From the NCBI RefSeq assembly GCF_900143215.1, contig NZ_FRDM01000009.1, forward strand, positions 1-64,000: a DNA stretch of 64,000 bases, in the 5' to 3' direction. The stretch is from Geodermatophilus obscurus. GTDB taxonomy: Bacteria > Actinomycetota > Actinomycetes > Mycobacteriales > Geodermatophilaceae. This document shows, one piece after another, positions 34,219 through 45,607 of the stretch. A model generated the notes under the pieces. It saw only the letters and a list, made by a program, of their open reading frames with translations. It searched no databases and was not told the DNA's origin. Position 1 is the first letter of the stretch, and the number at the start of each line of letters is the position of its first letter. Made by a program: the position numbers and the translations under genes.

Positions 34219-34611
34219 TCACCCCTTGCCCAGCACCCGGTCGACCGAGATCTCCAGGACCACCCGTGCCGGGTTCTCCCGGGGGGTGCGGTAGCGGCGG
34301 GCGTAGCGGGCCTCGGCGTCGGCGACCGCGGCCGGGTCGTCGCGCACCACCGCCGTCCCCTCGAGGGTCACCCAGCGGCGGCCGTCGACCTGGCACACCG
34401 CGACCCGCGCGCGGCCGGCGCGGACGTGCCGGGCCTTGGCCGACGTCCCCGAGGTGATGACCCGGGCGGTGCGGGTGGCGGGGTCGTAGGTGACCCCGAC
34501 CGGGACGACGTGCGGGCTCCCGTCGGTGCGCAGCGTGGTCAGGGTGGCCAGGTGCCGCTCGGTGAGGAAGGTGAGCAGGCCGTCGGGGAGGTCGTCGAGG
34601 TCGTGGGCCAC
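34219..34611 (-). CDS. PPOX-class F420-dependent oxidoreductase (FDOR-B type)
   Basis: The 130-residue protein has the split-barrel flavin fold: [23 protein letters not shown], then [16 protein letters not shown], which contacts the cofactor phosphate, and [11 protein letters not shown]. Actinobacterial members of this family use F420 or bind heme breakdown products. F420 is made by the fbiA-fbiB genes in this window, which favours that cofactor. The length is usual. GTG 34611 begins the first helix, 10 bases after the GNAT start in the minus direction. Confidence 0.85.
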   Translation of the reverse strand: MAHDLDDLPDGLLTFLTERHLATLTTLRTDGSPHVVPVGVTYDPATRTARVITSGTSAKARHVRAGRARVAVCQVDGRRWVTLEGTAVVRDDPAAVADAEARYARRYRTPRENPARVVLEISVDRVLGKG

Positions 34612-34653
34612 GGAGCGAGGTTAGGTCGTGCACTACCGGGGCATGCGCAGTCC

Positions 34654-35355
34654 ATGGAACTCGCGGGTGCGAGGGTCCTCGTCGCCGGGGCGACCGGGGT
34701 GCTCGGCGGAGAGCTGGCGCGGGCGCTGGACGGCGCCGGGGCCAGGGTGGCGCTGACCGGCCGGGACGACGGCGCGCTGCGGGCGCTGGCCGGGGAACTC
34801 GGTGGCGTCCCCGCGATCGTGGTGGACGCCGTCGACGTCGAGGCGGTCCGCGCCGCGGTCGGCGCCGCGGTGGCGGGCCTCGGTGGGCTGGACGCCGTGG
34901 TCGTCGCCTGGGGTGTGGTGGCCTTCGGCCCGGCGGCGGAGGCCGACGACGCGGTGACCGAGGAGCTGTTCGCAGTCAACACGCTGGCGCCGATGAGCCT
35001 GGTCCGCGCCGCGCTGCCGCACCTGTCCGAGGGTGGGGCGGTCGTGCTGCTGTCTGCCATCGTGGCCGACGCCCCGACGCTGCAGATGGCCGAGTACTCG
35101 GCGAGCAAGGCGGCGCTGTCGGTCTGGGCCGGTGTGCTGCGCCGTGAGCTGCGGACCCGTTCGATCACCGTGCTCGACGTGCGGCCACCGCACATCGACA
35201 CCGGGCTGGTCGACCGCGCCCTCGCCGGCGACCCGCCGCGGCTGCCCCCGGGACACGACCGCGCCGAGCTGGTCGCGGCGGTGCTCGACGGGCTTCGGCA
35301 GGGCGGCCGGGAGATCGTGCTCGACCCGGGCGAGAAGCGGCTCGTCCGCCGCTGA
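34654..35355 (+). CDS. Short-chain dehydrogenase/reductase
   Basis: The 233-residue protein has the classical SDR layout: GATGVLGGELARAL nucleotide loop (about 11-24), TGRDD after the second strand, VVAWGVV in place of NNAG, catalytic Ser in LLSAIV and YSASKAAL with Tyr and Lys. The substrate is unknown. It is flanked by the divergent PPOX gene and by secA with its own promoter, so it is probably a single-gene unit. ATG 34654 is the first start before the Rossmann strand. Confidence 0.85.
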   Translation: MELAGARVLVAGATGVLGGELARALDGAGARVALTGRDDGALRALAGELGGVPAIVVDAVDVEAVRAAVGAAVAGLGGLDAVVVAWGVVAFGPAAEADDAVTEELFAVNTLAPMSLVRAALPHLSEGGAVVLLSAIVADAPTLQMAEYSASKAALSVWAGVLRRELRTRSITVLDVRPPHIDTGLVDRALAGDPPRLPPGHDRAELVAAVLDGLRQGGREIVLDPGEKRLVRR

Positions 35356-35415
35356 GCGTCGCGGTCGCGCACGGCGGGTCGTCGCCGGCAGCCCCGGGTG
35401 GCCGGTGGCGCCGCC

Positions 35416-35421
35416 TACCCT
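35416..35421 (+). promoter_or_regulatory. -10 element (TACCCT) of a leaderless secA transcript
   Basis: TACCCT is followed by exactly 6 bases and then GTG 35428. This spacing leaves no room for a 5' leader and supports GTG 35428 as the secA start. Confidence 0.6.
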
Positions 35422-35427
35422 GGACAC

Positions 35428-38622
<3,195 letters not shown>

Positions 38623-38626
38623 GAAA

Positions 38627-38726
38627 CGACCCCCTGCCCCCACCGTGGCAGGACCCCGTCCTCCCCACCGTTGGCAACCTCAGGCCGGGACCCGGACGGG
38701 GCCGCGGCGGGACCGTGCTGGGGGCC
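38627..38726 (+). repeat. Nested hairpin elements after secA
   Basis: An intact copy (38650-38703; GGACCCCGTCC with GGACGGGGCC) sits inside the split halves of another: GACCCCCTGCCCCCACCG on the left and GCGGCGGGACCGTGCTGGGGGCC on the right. The outer halves join into a normal element if the inner one is removed. Confidence 0.75.
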
Positions 38727-38738
38727 GTCGTCTGGCCT

Positions 38739-39323
38739 TCAGCCGATCTGCAGCGCCGTGCACCGCCACCGGCCGTCGATGCCCTCGAGCCGCGCGGCGA
38801 CCGCGTGTGCCCGGCCGGCGCGGCGGGCCACCGCGGTGACCTCGGCCACCCCGTCGACCGGCTCGCAGACGTGCACCGGACCCAGCAGCACCGGAGCGGT
38901 CCCGCCGGCGCACCACCGGGGCCGGCGGCCGCTGGAGAGGGCCGCGTAGACGCCGAGGGCGGTGAGCGGCTGCACCTGGGTCAGCGGTCTCCGCCCGGCC
39001 AGCGCCTCGAGGGTGAGGGTCAGCAGCCGCCGGCCGGCGATCTGCGGATCAGGCAGGTCGGCACGGCCTGACCAGGTCGGCTCGAAGCCCGGCGGAAAGC
39101 CCGCGGGCGGGTCCTCCGGGCGGGGCCGCGGACCCGGCCGGTGGGGCGCCCGCGGGATCGCCGCGCCCGGCACCACCAGCCGCAGCACCGGCTGCGGGTC
39201 CAGTGGTGGCTGTGGCGTCGGGACGACGGTGAGCCGCAGCGTCGCCGCGCGCAGCGGCTGCGGACCGGTCGCAGGCGCGGTCCCGTCGACGGCGAGCTGG
39301 GCGGGGGTGGATGGTGCGGTCAT
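38739..39323 (-). CDS. Rv3235-like protein of unknown function
   Basis: The 194-residue protein has a Pro-rich N-terminal half and a compact C-terminal domain (about 85-194) with RRLLTLTLEALAGRRPLTQ and a final RWRCTALQIG strand. This resembles the actinobacterial Rv3235 family, which also lies near secA1. The fold may be a small alpha-beta domain; the function is unknown. No signal peptide is present. ATG 39323 precedes a low-complexity start and cannot be verified by family alignment here. Confidence 0.7.
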   Translation of the reverse strand: MTAPSTPAQLAVDGTAPATGPQPLRAATLRLTVVPTPQPPLDPQPVLRLVVPGAAIPRAPHRPGPRPRPEDPPAGFPPGFEPTWSGRADLPDPQIAGRRLLTLTLEALAGRRPLTQVQPLTALGVYAALSSGRRPRWCAGGTAPVLLGPVHVCEPVDGVAEVTAVARRAGRAHAVAARLEGIDGRWRCTALQIG

Positions 39324-39365
39324 CAGGGCGTGCTCCGGGGCTCGGGAACGGACGGGGCGGCGAGG

Positions 39366-40094
39366 TCAGGACGCCGGGGGTGGGCGCAGCACCTGGCCCG
39401 GCAGCAGGAGGTCGGGGTCGGGGCCGATCACCGCGGCGTTGGCCTGCCACCAGGCGTCGACGGCGGCGGCCACCTCACCGTCGGTCGGGGTCCTGCCGGT
39501 CCGTCGGGCGAGGTCGCCCGCGGCGAGGTCCCACAGGCACTCCCCCCGCAGGACGACGTGCTCGCCCGCCACCGGGGCCGGCCAGTCCGGCACGACCGGT
39601 GCGGACGTCGGCCGGTCGGGTCCGGGCTCCAGGGACGGCATGGCCGGCCAGTCCGCGACCGGCTCCGGCGCGGAGGGAGCGGGGGCCTCCGCGGAGACGA
39701 CGGCGACGGCCCGGGGGAGCGCGCCCGAGGCCGCAGCGCAACCGGCCAGCAGCGGGCCCCCGGTGACCAGTCCGACGCCGAGGGCGAGGGCCGCCGCGCG
39801 CCGGGCGCCGGCGGGCAGCACCCACCGGGTCAGGGCCCGCGCGAGCGTGCCCGCAGCCCCGGGGAGGGCGGAGAACGCCGTGAGGGTCAGGCCGAGTGCG
39901 CCCCAGAGCCAGACGGCCCAGGCGAGCGCCGCGACACCGGCGAGCAGGACCGTCTCCGGGCCGGCGGTGTCCACGGCGCGCTGCAGGTCCAGACCGGCGT
40001 CGGCGACGGCGGCCAGGTCCGGGGTGACCGCGGACAGGCCGGCGGCCGCAGCAGCCATCGCTGCCGTCGTCCCCAGCAGGCGCCGGATCGACAT
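39366..40094 (-). CDS. Membrane protein with C-terminal LysM-like domain
   Basis: The 242-residue protein has an N-terminal hydrophobic segment and two further helices (about 50-75 and 95-118), followed by a Pro/Ala linker outside the membrane. The last 60 residues read VVLRGECLWDLAAGDL...LLLPGQVLRPP, a LysM-type peptidoglycan-binding domain. It probably anchors to or senses the cell wall. It is divergent from the gene at 40197 and shares the gap holding the 10-bp direct repeat. Confidence 0.75.
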   Translation of the reverse strand: MSIRRLLGTTAAMAAAAAGLSAVTPDLAAVADAGLDLQRAVDTAGPETVLLAGVAALAWAVWLWGALGLTLTAFSALPGAAGTLARALTRWVLPAGARRAAALALGVGLVTGGPLLAGCAAASGALPRAVAVVSAEAPAPSAPEPVADWPAMPSLEPGPDRPTSAPVVPDWPAPVAGEHVVLRGECLWDLAAGDLARRTGRTPTDGEVAAAVDAWWQANAAVIGPDPDLLLPGQVLRPPPAS

Positions 40095-40136
40095 GTCTCC
40101 TCCTCGACTGGTCGACGTGCCGCGTGACTAAAGCAA

Positions 40137-40156
40137 GCAAACGCATGCAAACGCAA
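40137..40156. promoter_or_regulatory. Direct repeat of one helical turn in a divergent promoter region
   Basis: GCAAACGCAT and GCAAACGCAA lie head to tail with 10-bp period (40137-40146 and 40147-40156), in an unusually A-rich patch between two divergent genes. Head-to-tail repeats with this period are the type bound by MerR/BldC/excisionase-like proteins. TACTGT (40171-40176) and GAGGAGG (40184-40190) complete a promoter for the gene at 40197. Confidence 0.5.
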
Positions 40157-40196
40157 GGTCTGGCACCCACTACTGTGGAAACCGAGGAGGTGGCGG

Positions 40197-40766
40197 ATGC
40201 GGTGGCAACGGCTCTTCGCCGACCTGCAGGCGGAGTTCGACGAGGCAGAGGCCGCGGCCGAGCGGGCGGAGGACGCCTCGCGCCGGCGCGCGGAGGCGGG
40301 GGCGGTCCGGCTGGTGGACCGGCTGGCCGGCGCGCTCGGCCACCCGCTGACCCTGCGGTGCCGCGGCGCCGGGGACGTCGCCGGCGTCCTCGTCGAGGTG
40401 GGGGCCGACTGGCTGCTGCTGACCGACGACGGCCGCCGCGAGGTCCTGGTGGCGACGTCGACGGTGCGGACGGTCGGTGGACTCGGGCGGGCCACGGCCC
40501 CGGCCGAGGACCCCGGCCCGGTCCGCGCACGGCTGGACCTGCGGCGGGCGCTGCGTGGCCTGGCCCGCGACCGGAGCGTGGTGCATGTCGTGCTCGACGA
40601 CGGCGCGGTGCACATCGGCACCGTGGACGGCGTCGGCGCCGACCACGTGGAGCTCGCCGAGCACGCGGCCGACCAGCCGCGTCGGGCTGCGGCCGTGCGC
40701 GGTGTGCGGGCGATCGCCCTGCCGGCGGTCGCGGTGGTGCGGACGCTGGCGCCCGGTCTCGACTAG
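40197..40766 (+). CDS. Conserved-looking actinobacterial protein of unknown function
   Basis: The 189-residue protein begins with an acidic/alanine helix (about 5-40), likely a coiled coil. A compact domain follows with two similar halves: LTLRCRGAGDVAGVLVEVGADWLLLTDDG (about 54-80) and VVHVVLDDGAVHIGTVDGVGADHVELAEH (about 122-150). The duplication is of a beta-strand pair and looks like two SH3/Sm-like barrels. ATG 40197 has GAGGAGG 6 bases upstream. The function is unknown; the neighbouring HTH gene converges on it. Confidence 0.75.
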   Translation: MRWQRLFADLQAEFDEAEAAAERAEDASRRRAEAGAVRLVDRLAGALGHPLTLRCRGAGDVAGVLVEVGADWLLLTDDGRREVLVATSTVRTVGGLGRATAPAEDPGPVRARLDLRRALRGLARDRSVVHVVLDDGAVHIGTVDGVGADHVELAEHAADQPRRAAAVRGVRAIALPAVAVVRTLAPGLD

Positions 40767-40770
40767 CTCC

Positions 40771-40795
40771 GACCGGACCGGACCGGACCGGACCA
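40771..40795. repeat. Pentanucleotide repeat (GACCG)4 in a convergent gap
   Basis: Four perfect GACCG units and a fifth imperfect one follow the stop codon of the 40197 gene. The last unit can pair with GTCCGG just after it. Copy number may vary between strains. Confidence 0.7.
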
Positions 40796-40834
40796 GTCCG
40801 GCCCGGGCCGGGCGACCTCCGGCGCCGTGCGGGG

Positions 40835-41110
40835 TCAGCCCCGGCCGCGCCCTCCGGGGGTGCTCGCCGCGTCGTCCTGCCCGGCCGGCTCGTCGGCCGC
40901 GGGCTCGGGGGGGACCGAACCGGCGCGCGCCTCGGCGTACTTCCGCGCGATGAAGCGCTCGAGCTCCTCGTTCTCGACCCGCCACTGGCCGCGACCGCCG
41001 ATCTGGATGGCGATCAGCTCCTTGCGGCGCACCAGCGCGTAGGCCTGGGACCACGACACGTTGAGGATCTCGGCGACGTCGTCGAGGGTCAGGAACCGCG
41101 GTGTGGGCAT
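40835..41110 (-). CDS. Excisionase-type (MerR-like) helix-turn-helix DNA-binding protein
   Basis: The 91-residue protein has FLTLDDVAEILNVSWSQAYALVRRKEL then IQIGGRGQWRVENEELERFI, the HTH plus wing of the excisionase/BldC-like family. The C-terminal 30 residues are acidic and Ala/Pro-rich. It is probably a local regulator. ATG 41110 starts three residues before the first helix. It is divergent from the CpaB/CpaE-like pair and lies near a direct-repeat operator candidate (40137-40156), which makes both plausible targets (inference). Confidence 0.85.
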   Translation of the reverse strand: MPTPRFLTLDDVAEILNVSWSQAYALVRRKELIAIQIGGRGQWRVENEELERFIARKYAEARAGSVPPEPAADEPAGQDDAASTPGGRGRG

Positions 41111-41291
41111 CAGGTCTCCGTCCGGTCCCGGACAGTCTGGCAGCCCCGTCCGGGTGGCATGCGCGCCGTCCACAACCCCGAACGTGTGGACAGCGCCTGC
41201 ACGCACCGGCCCCGCTGCCGCATCATCTGCCTCCGACCGTGGCCCACCTTCGCCGTCCACGGCGTCCGTGCAGATGGAGGAACCGCTGGCT

Positions 41292-42248
41292 GTGAGCGCC
41301 ACGCGCACCGTGCCCACCGCCCTGGCAGCCGCCCCGGGCCCGGCCGCCCCTGTGCCAGGGGCCGCACCGCGACGGGTCCGGCCCCCGCGCTGGCTGGACC
41401 TGCGCCTGGTCCTGGGCGTCCTGCTGGTGCTCGGCTCTGTGCTGCTGGGGGCGCGCGTGGTCGCCGCCGCCGACGCGACGGTGCCGGTCTGGTCGGCCGC
41501 GGGCGACCTCGCCGCCGGCACGGTGCTCACCGCCGGGGACCTCGTGGCCGTGGACGTCCGGCTCGACGACGTCGCCGGCGCCTACCTCGCCACGAGCACC
41601 CGCCCGGAGGGCCGCACCCTCGCCCGGGGGGTGCGGAACGGAGAGCTGCTGCCGCGGACGGCGCTGGAGGAGCCCGCGGGGCTGGTGCAGCTGGCGCTGC
41701 CGGTGCAGGCCGGGTACGTGCCGCCGGGGCTGGACCGCGGGCAGGTCGTCGACGTCTACGCCGTGGCGGACCCCGCTGCCGGGGCCACCGCAGCAGGGGA
41801 CGGCAGCGTGGCCCTGGTCGTGGCGGCGGCACCGGTGCAGGCTGTCTCCGGGCGCACCGAGGGCGTGCTCTCGACGGCCACGACCACGGTGCAGGTCGTC
41901 GTCTCGGTGCCGGTCGACCAGGCGCCGGTCGTGCTCGGGACGATCGGCGGCCGGCCGCTGGTGGTCGTGGTCCACGGTTCGGTGGACGTCGCCGCCGGCA
42001 TGGCGGCGACGCCGTCCGCCCGCCCGACCGCGACGCCGGCACCGGGCTCCTCGTCGGCGCCCACGGTCCCGTCGCGGACGCCTGTCGCGCCGACTCCGCA
42101 GCCCACCGCTCCGCCGACTCCGCCGCCCGCCGCTCCGACGACGCCGCCCGCCGCTGACCCGGCCGTCCCGCCGGCTGCGTCCGCCGCGACGCCGTCCGCC
42201 GAGCCGGGCGCCGTGGCGCCCGCCGCCCCGGCGACCGGGACGCCCTGA
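41292..42248 (+). CDS. SAF-domain membrane protein, CpaB/RcpC-like
   Basis: The 318-residue protein has one N-terminal membrane helix (about 36-58), a SAF domain (about 65-125, with AAGTVLTAGDLVAVDV and ARGVRNGELL) and an RcpC-like region to about 230. A Pro/Ala/Thr-rich tail of about 85 residues follows. In Tad/Flp pili CpaB acts at the periplasmic or wall side. GTG 41292 is preceded 10 bases upstream by GGAGGA. The stop overlaps the next start (TGATG), so both are made together. Confidence 0.8.
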   Translation: MSATRTVPTALAAAPGPAAPVPGAAPRRVRPPRWLDLRLVLGVLLVLGSVLLGARVVAAADATVPVWSAAGDLAAGTVLTAGDLVAVDVRLDDVAGAYLATSTRPEGRTLARGVRNGELLPRTALEEPAGLVQLALPVQAGYVPPGLDRGQVVDVYAVADPAAGATAAGDGSVALVVAAAPVQAVSGRTEGVLSTATTTVQVVVSVPVDQAPVVLGTIGGRPLVVVVHGSVDVAAGMAATPSARPTATPAPGSSSAPTVPSRTPVAPTPQPTAPPTPPPAAPTTPPAADPAVPPAASAATPSAEPGAVAPAAPATGTP

Positions 42249-43543
42249 TGGCACTGCAGGTCTTCACCGCCGTCACCGGTGCCGGCTGGGAGTCCGCGCT
42301 GGTCGGTGCCCTCGACCGGGCCGACCACGGCGTCACCGTCGTCCGCCGGTGCGTGGACGTCTCCGAGTTGCTGGCCGCAGCGGCCACCGGAACGGCGCAG
42401 GCCGCCCTCCTGTCGGCGGACCTGCGCCGCCTGGACGGCGACACCGTCGCTCGGCTGTCGGCGGCCGGGGTGGCCGTCGTCGGGCTGGTCGACCCTGGGG
42501 ACGAGCAGGCCGCGGACCGGCTCCGCGGCCTCGGGATCGGGCGGGTGCTGCCCGCCGACGCCGAGCCGGAGGAGATCGCCCGGGCGCTCCGCGAGGCGGT
42601 GGCCGGCGGCCCGGCGCCCGGGCGGGACATCGCCGACCCGCGAGCGGCCCTGCCCGCGCACGGGCTTCCCGAGCCCGCGCCGGAACGGCCGGCCGGCCGG
42701 GGTCGGGTGGTGGCGGTCTGGGGCCCGACCGGCGCGCCGGGCCGCACCACGGTGGCCGTGGGGCTGGCCGACGAGGCCGCACGGCTGGACGTGCCGACCC
42801 TGCTGGTGGACGCCGACGTCTACGGCGGTGTGGTGGCCCAGGTGCTCGGCCTGCTCGACGAGTCGCCCGGCCTGGCCGGCGCGGCCCGGCAGGCGGCCGC
42901 GGGCACCTTCGACGAGGCGGCGCTCGGCCGCCTGGCGTGGGCGGTGCGCCCGCGGCTGGGTGTGCTCACCGGCCTGGCACGCGCGGACCGCTGGCCCGAG
43001 CTGCGCCCGCACGCCGTGGCCGCCGTCCTCGACGAGGTGCGCCGCAGTGCCGAGCTCACCGTGGTGGACTGCGCTTTCAGCCTCGAGGAGGACGAGGAGC
43101 TCTCCTTCGACACCGCGGCGCCCCGGCGCAACGGCGTGACGCTCACCGTCCTCGAGGCCGCGGACGTCGTGCTCTGCGTCAGCGGGGCGGACCCCGTGGC
43201 GCTGCAGCGGAGCATCCGCGCCCTCGGGGAGCTGCGCGACGTGCTCCCCGACGTCGAGCCGGTCGTGGTCGTCAACCAGGTGCGGCGTGGCCCGGTGCCC
43301 GGTGACCCCCGCCGCGAGATCGGGACCGCGCTCGAGCGCTTCTCCGGCCGCGCGGTGGGCTTCTTCCTGCCCGCGGACCGACGCGCCACCGACGCGGCGC
43401 TGGCCGAGGGGCGCACGCTGGCCGAGGTGGCGCCGTCCTCCCCGCTGCGGGAGGGGCTGCGGTCCATGGCGGCGGCGCTCACCGGCGTGCCGGTGCCGGT
43501 CGCCGGTCGCGGGCGCCCACGGCTGCGCCGGCGCGCCGGCTGA
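42248..43543 (+). CDS. CpaE-like P-loop ATPase with N-terminal receiver-like domain
   Basis: The 431-residue protein has an N-terminal receiver-like region (1-120) and a MinD/ParA-type ATPase from about 150. The P-loop reads GPTGAPGRTT (159-168), with Arg166 where the Walker lysine is expected. TLLVDADVYGG gives the A' motif and TVVDCAF the Walker B strand, so nucleotide binding may survive without normal hydrolysis. CpaE localises Tad pilus machinery. No TadA, TadB, TadC or pilin gene is nearby. The gene is coupled to the CpaB-like gene. Confidence 0.8.
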   Translation: MALQVFTAVTGAGWESALVGALDRADHGVTVVRRCVDVSELLAAAATGTAQAALLSADLRRLDGDTVARLSAAGVAVVGLVDPGDEQAADRLRGLGIGRVLPADAEPEEIARALREAVAGGPAPGRDIADPRAALPAHGLPEPAPERPAGRGRVVAVWGPTGAPGRTTVAVGLADEAARLDVPTLLVDADVYGGVVAQVLGLLDESPGLAGAARQAAAGTFDEAALGRLAWAVRPRLGVLTGLARADRWPELRPHAVAAVLDEVRRSAELTVVDCAFSLEEDEELSFDTAAPRRNGVTLTVLEAADVVLCVSGADPVALQRSIRALGELRDVLPDVEPVVVVNQVRRGPVPGDPRREIGTALERFSGRAVGFFLPADRRATDAALAEGRTLAEVAPSSPLREGLRSMAAALTGVPVPVAGRGRPRLRRRAG

Positions 43544-43588
43544 GCGGCGACCACTCCGTCCCAGGTGCCCCTCGACGGTGCCGCGTCG

Positions 43589-43594
43589 TAGCGT
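43589..43594 (+). promoter_or_regulatory. -10 element (TAGCGT) of the acyltransferase gene
   Basis: TAGCGT lies 29 bases before GTG 43623, with GGAGGAG in the leader. The gene therefore has its own promoter downstream of the CpaB/CpaE-like pair. Confidence 0.45.
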
Positions 43595-43622
43595 GGGGAC
43601 CCCGACCGGGAGGAGACCTGAG

Positions 43623-45002
43623 GTGGAGCGCCTGACCACCCTGGACGCGTCGTTCCTCTACCTGGAGAAGCCGGACAACCCGATGCACGTGGCCGGCGTG
43701 CTCGTACTCGAGCCGCCCACGGGCGGTCTGGACGCGCTGGCCTCGCTGGTGGAGGCCCGGCTGCCCCTCGTCCCGCGCTACCGGCAGCGTGTCCTGGAGG
43801 TGCCCGGTCACCTGGCCAACCCGGTGTGGGCCGACGACCCGGACTTCGACGTCGAGTACCACGTCCGCCGGTCCGCGGTGCCCCGGCCGGGGACGCAGGC
43901 CCAGCTGCTGGACCTGGTCTCCCGGGTGGTCGCGCGGCCACTGGACCGGAACCGGCCGCTGTGGGAGCTCTACGTCGTGGAGGGCCTGCCCGAGGGCCGG
44001 GTCGCGGTGATCACCAAGACGCACCCGGCGCTGGTCGACGGGCTGGGCACCGTCGACATCGGCCAGGTCCTGCTCGACGACTCGCCCGACGCGTCCCTCC
44101 CCGAGCCGGAGCAGTGGCGCCCCCGCCCGTTGCCCGGTGCGCTCCGGCTGGTCGGCCAGGCGGTGGAGGAGTACGTGCAGCGCCCGTCGACGGTCGTGGA
44201 GACCGCCCGGCACGCCGTCACCGACGCCCGGGCCACCGGCGCGCGGTTGACCAGCGCGGCCGGCGGGGCGGTGCGGGCAGCGCGGTCGGCCCTGTTCCCG
44301 GCACCGCACAGCCTCCTGAACGCGACCAGTGGCAGCCAGCGCCGGGTGGCGGTGGCACGGGCCGAGCTCGACGACGTCAAGCGGGTGCGCAAGGCGCACG
44401 GCGGCACGGTCAACGACGTGCTGCTGACCGTGGTGACCGGGGCGGTGCGTGACTGGCTGCTGTCGCGTGGCCAGGCCGTCCTCGGCTCGACCTCGGTGCG
44501 GGCGCTGGTGCCGGTGTCGGTGCAGGACGAGGATGGGGAGGTCCCGGGCGGCCGGGTGTCGAGCTACCTGGTCGACCTGCCGGTCGGGGAGCCGAACCCC
44601 CGGGTCCGGCTGACGCGGTTGAGCTATGCGATGCGCGGTGTGAGCCAGCACGGCCGGTCGGTCGGCGCGGACACGCTCATCGCGCTCACCGGCTTCGCCC
44701 CGCCGACCCTGCACGCGCTCGGCGCCCGGGCGGCGCGCGGCCTGTCCCGCCGGATGGCCAACCTGGTGGTCACCAACGTGCCTGGCCCGCAGGTGCCGCT
44801 CTACGCCGCCGGCGCCCGGATGCTCGAGGTCTTCCCCGTCGTCCCGCTGGCGCCGGGGCAGGGTCTGTCGGTGGGCATCACCAGTTACGACGGCCGCGTC
44901 TTCTTCGGCCTGAACGCCGACCGCGACGGCGTCGGGGACGTCGACGTGCTCGCCGACCTGATCGAGCAGGAGCTCGCCGGCCTGGTCGAGACCGCGGATT
45001 GA
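43623..45002 (+). CDS. Wax ester synthase/diacylglycerol acyltransferase family protein with altered active site
   Basis: WS/DGAT enzymes make storage triacylglycerols or wax esters from acyl-CoA at the membrane. The 459-residue protein has the family's N-terminus (LTTLDASFLYLE), PLWELYVVEGL, NDVLLTVVTGAVR and the late NLVVTNVPGPQ motif. The catalytic HHxxxDG reads HPALVDG (134-140): His134 remains, the second histidine is Pro135. Activity may be lost or changed. In mycobacteria tgs3-type genes lie in the same neighbourhood. GTG 43623 has GGAGGAG about 10 bases upstream. Confidence 0.88.
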   Translation: MERLTTLDASFLYLEKPDNPMHVAGVLVLEPPTGGLDALASLVEARLPLVPRYRQRVLEVPGHLANPVWADDPDFDVEYHVRRSAVPRPGTQAQLLDLVSRVVARPLDRNRPLWELYVVEGLPEGRVAVITKTHPALVDGLGTVDIGQVLLDDSPDASLPEPEQWRPRPLPGALRLVGQAVEEYVQRPSTVVETARHAVTDARATGARLTSAAGGAVRAARSALFPAPHSLLNATSGSQRRVAVARAELDDVKRVRKAHGGTVNDVLLTVVTGAVRDWLLSRGQAVLGSTSVRALVPVSVQDEDGEVPGGRVSSYLVDLPVGEPNPRVRLTRLSYAMRGVSQHGRSVGADTLIALTGFAPPTLHALGARAARGLSRRMANLVVTNVPGPQVPLYAAGARMLEVFPVVPLAPGQGLSVGITSYDGRVFFGLNADRDGVGDVDVLADLIEQELAGLVETAD

Positions 45003-45035
45003 CCCGGGGCGGGCGGGACCGCTCGGGCGCCGGGA

Positions 45036-45041
45036 TACCGT
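45036..45041 (+). promoter_or_regulatory. -10 element (TACCGT) of the DUF6912 gene
   Basis: TACCGT lies 33 bases before GTG 45075, and AAGGAG lies in the leader. Confidence 0.45.
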
Positions 45042-45074
45042 CGGGCGTCCGTCCAGCACGAAGGAGCCAGCCCG

Positions 45075-45587
45075 GTGCGTGTCTACCTGCCCGCCACGAC
45101 GAGCGTCCTGCGGACCCTCGTGGACGACGGGCGGCTGACCGGGCCGCTCACCGCCTTCGCGGTCACCCCGGGTCTGCGGGAGTTCTACGCCCTCAGTGAC
45201 GCCGGCGCCGACGAGGAGGAGCTCGAGTACGCCGCCCTGCTGGCGGCCGCGCGGGCCAGCCTCCGGCTCATCGACGTCGACCCGTCGGCGGCCCGCCGCC
45301 GGGTCGTGCTCGCCGCCGAGGTCCCCGACGCCGCGGTCGACGACATCGAGGACCCCGACGCCGACCGTGGTGCCGTCCGGGTCACCACGGACGTCGCCCG
45401 AGCCGATGTGGCCAGCGCGCACGTCGACGACGCCGCGGCCGAGGACGACGTCCGGGCGGCCGTCGGCGTCGTGCTCGAGGCCGACCTCGGCAGCGCGGAC
45501 GCGCAGTTCGTCGTCGACCAGGCGGAGGGGCACGAGCTCGCCTGGTACGCCACCCAGGAGATCGGGGCGCTGCTCGAGCTGCTCTGA
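45075..45587 (+). CDS. DUF6912-type protein
   Basis: The 170-residue protein starts MRVYLPATTSVLRTLVDDG and has ALLAAARASLRLIDVDP then RRVVLAAEVPD, the pattern of a conserved actinobacterial family (DUF6912) of unknown role. The C-terminal segment ELAWYATQEIGALLELL is well conserved in relatives as I recall them. There are no cysteines, signal peptide or membrane helices. GTG 45075 has AAGGAG 9 bases upstream. It is convergent with the EssC-like gene, leaving only 20 bases between stops. Confidence 0.75.
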   Translation: MRVYLPATTSVLRTLVDDGRLTGPLTAFAVTPGLREFYALSDAGADEEELEYAALLAAARASLRLIDVDPSAARRRVVLAAEVPDAAVDDIEDPDADRGAVRVTTDVARADVASAHVDDAAAEDDVRAAVGVVLEADLGSADAQFVVDQAEGHELAWYATQEIGALLELL

Positions 45588-45607
45588 GCGCGGCCCGGAG
45601 CGGGCGG

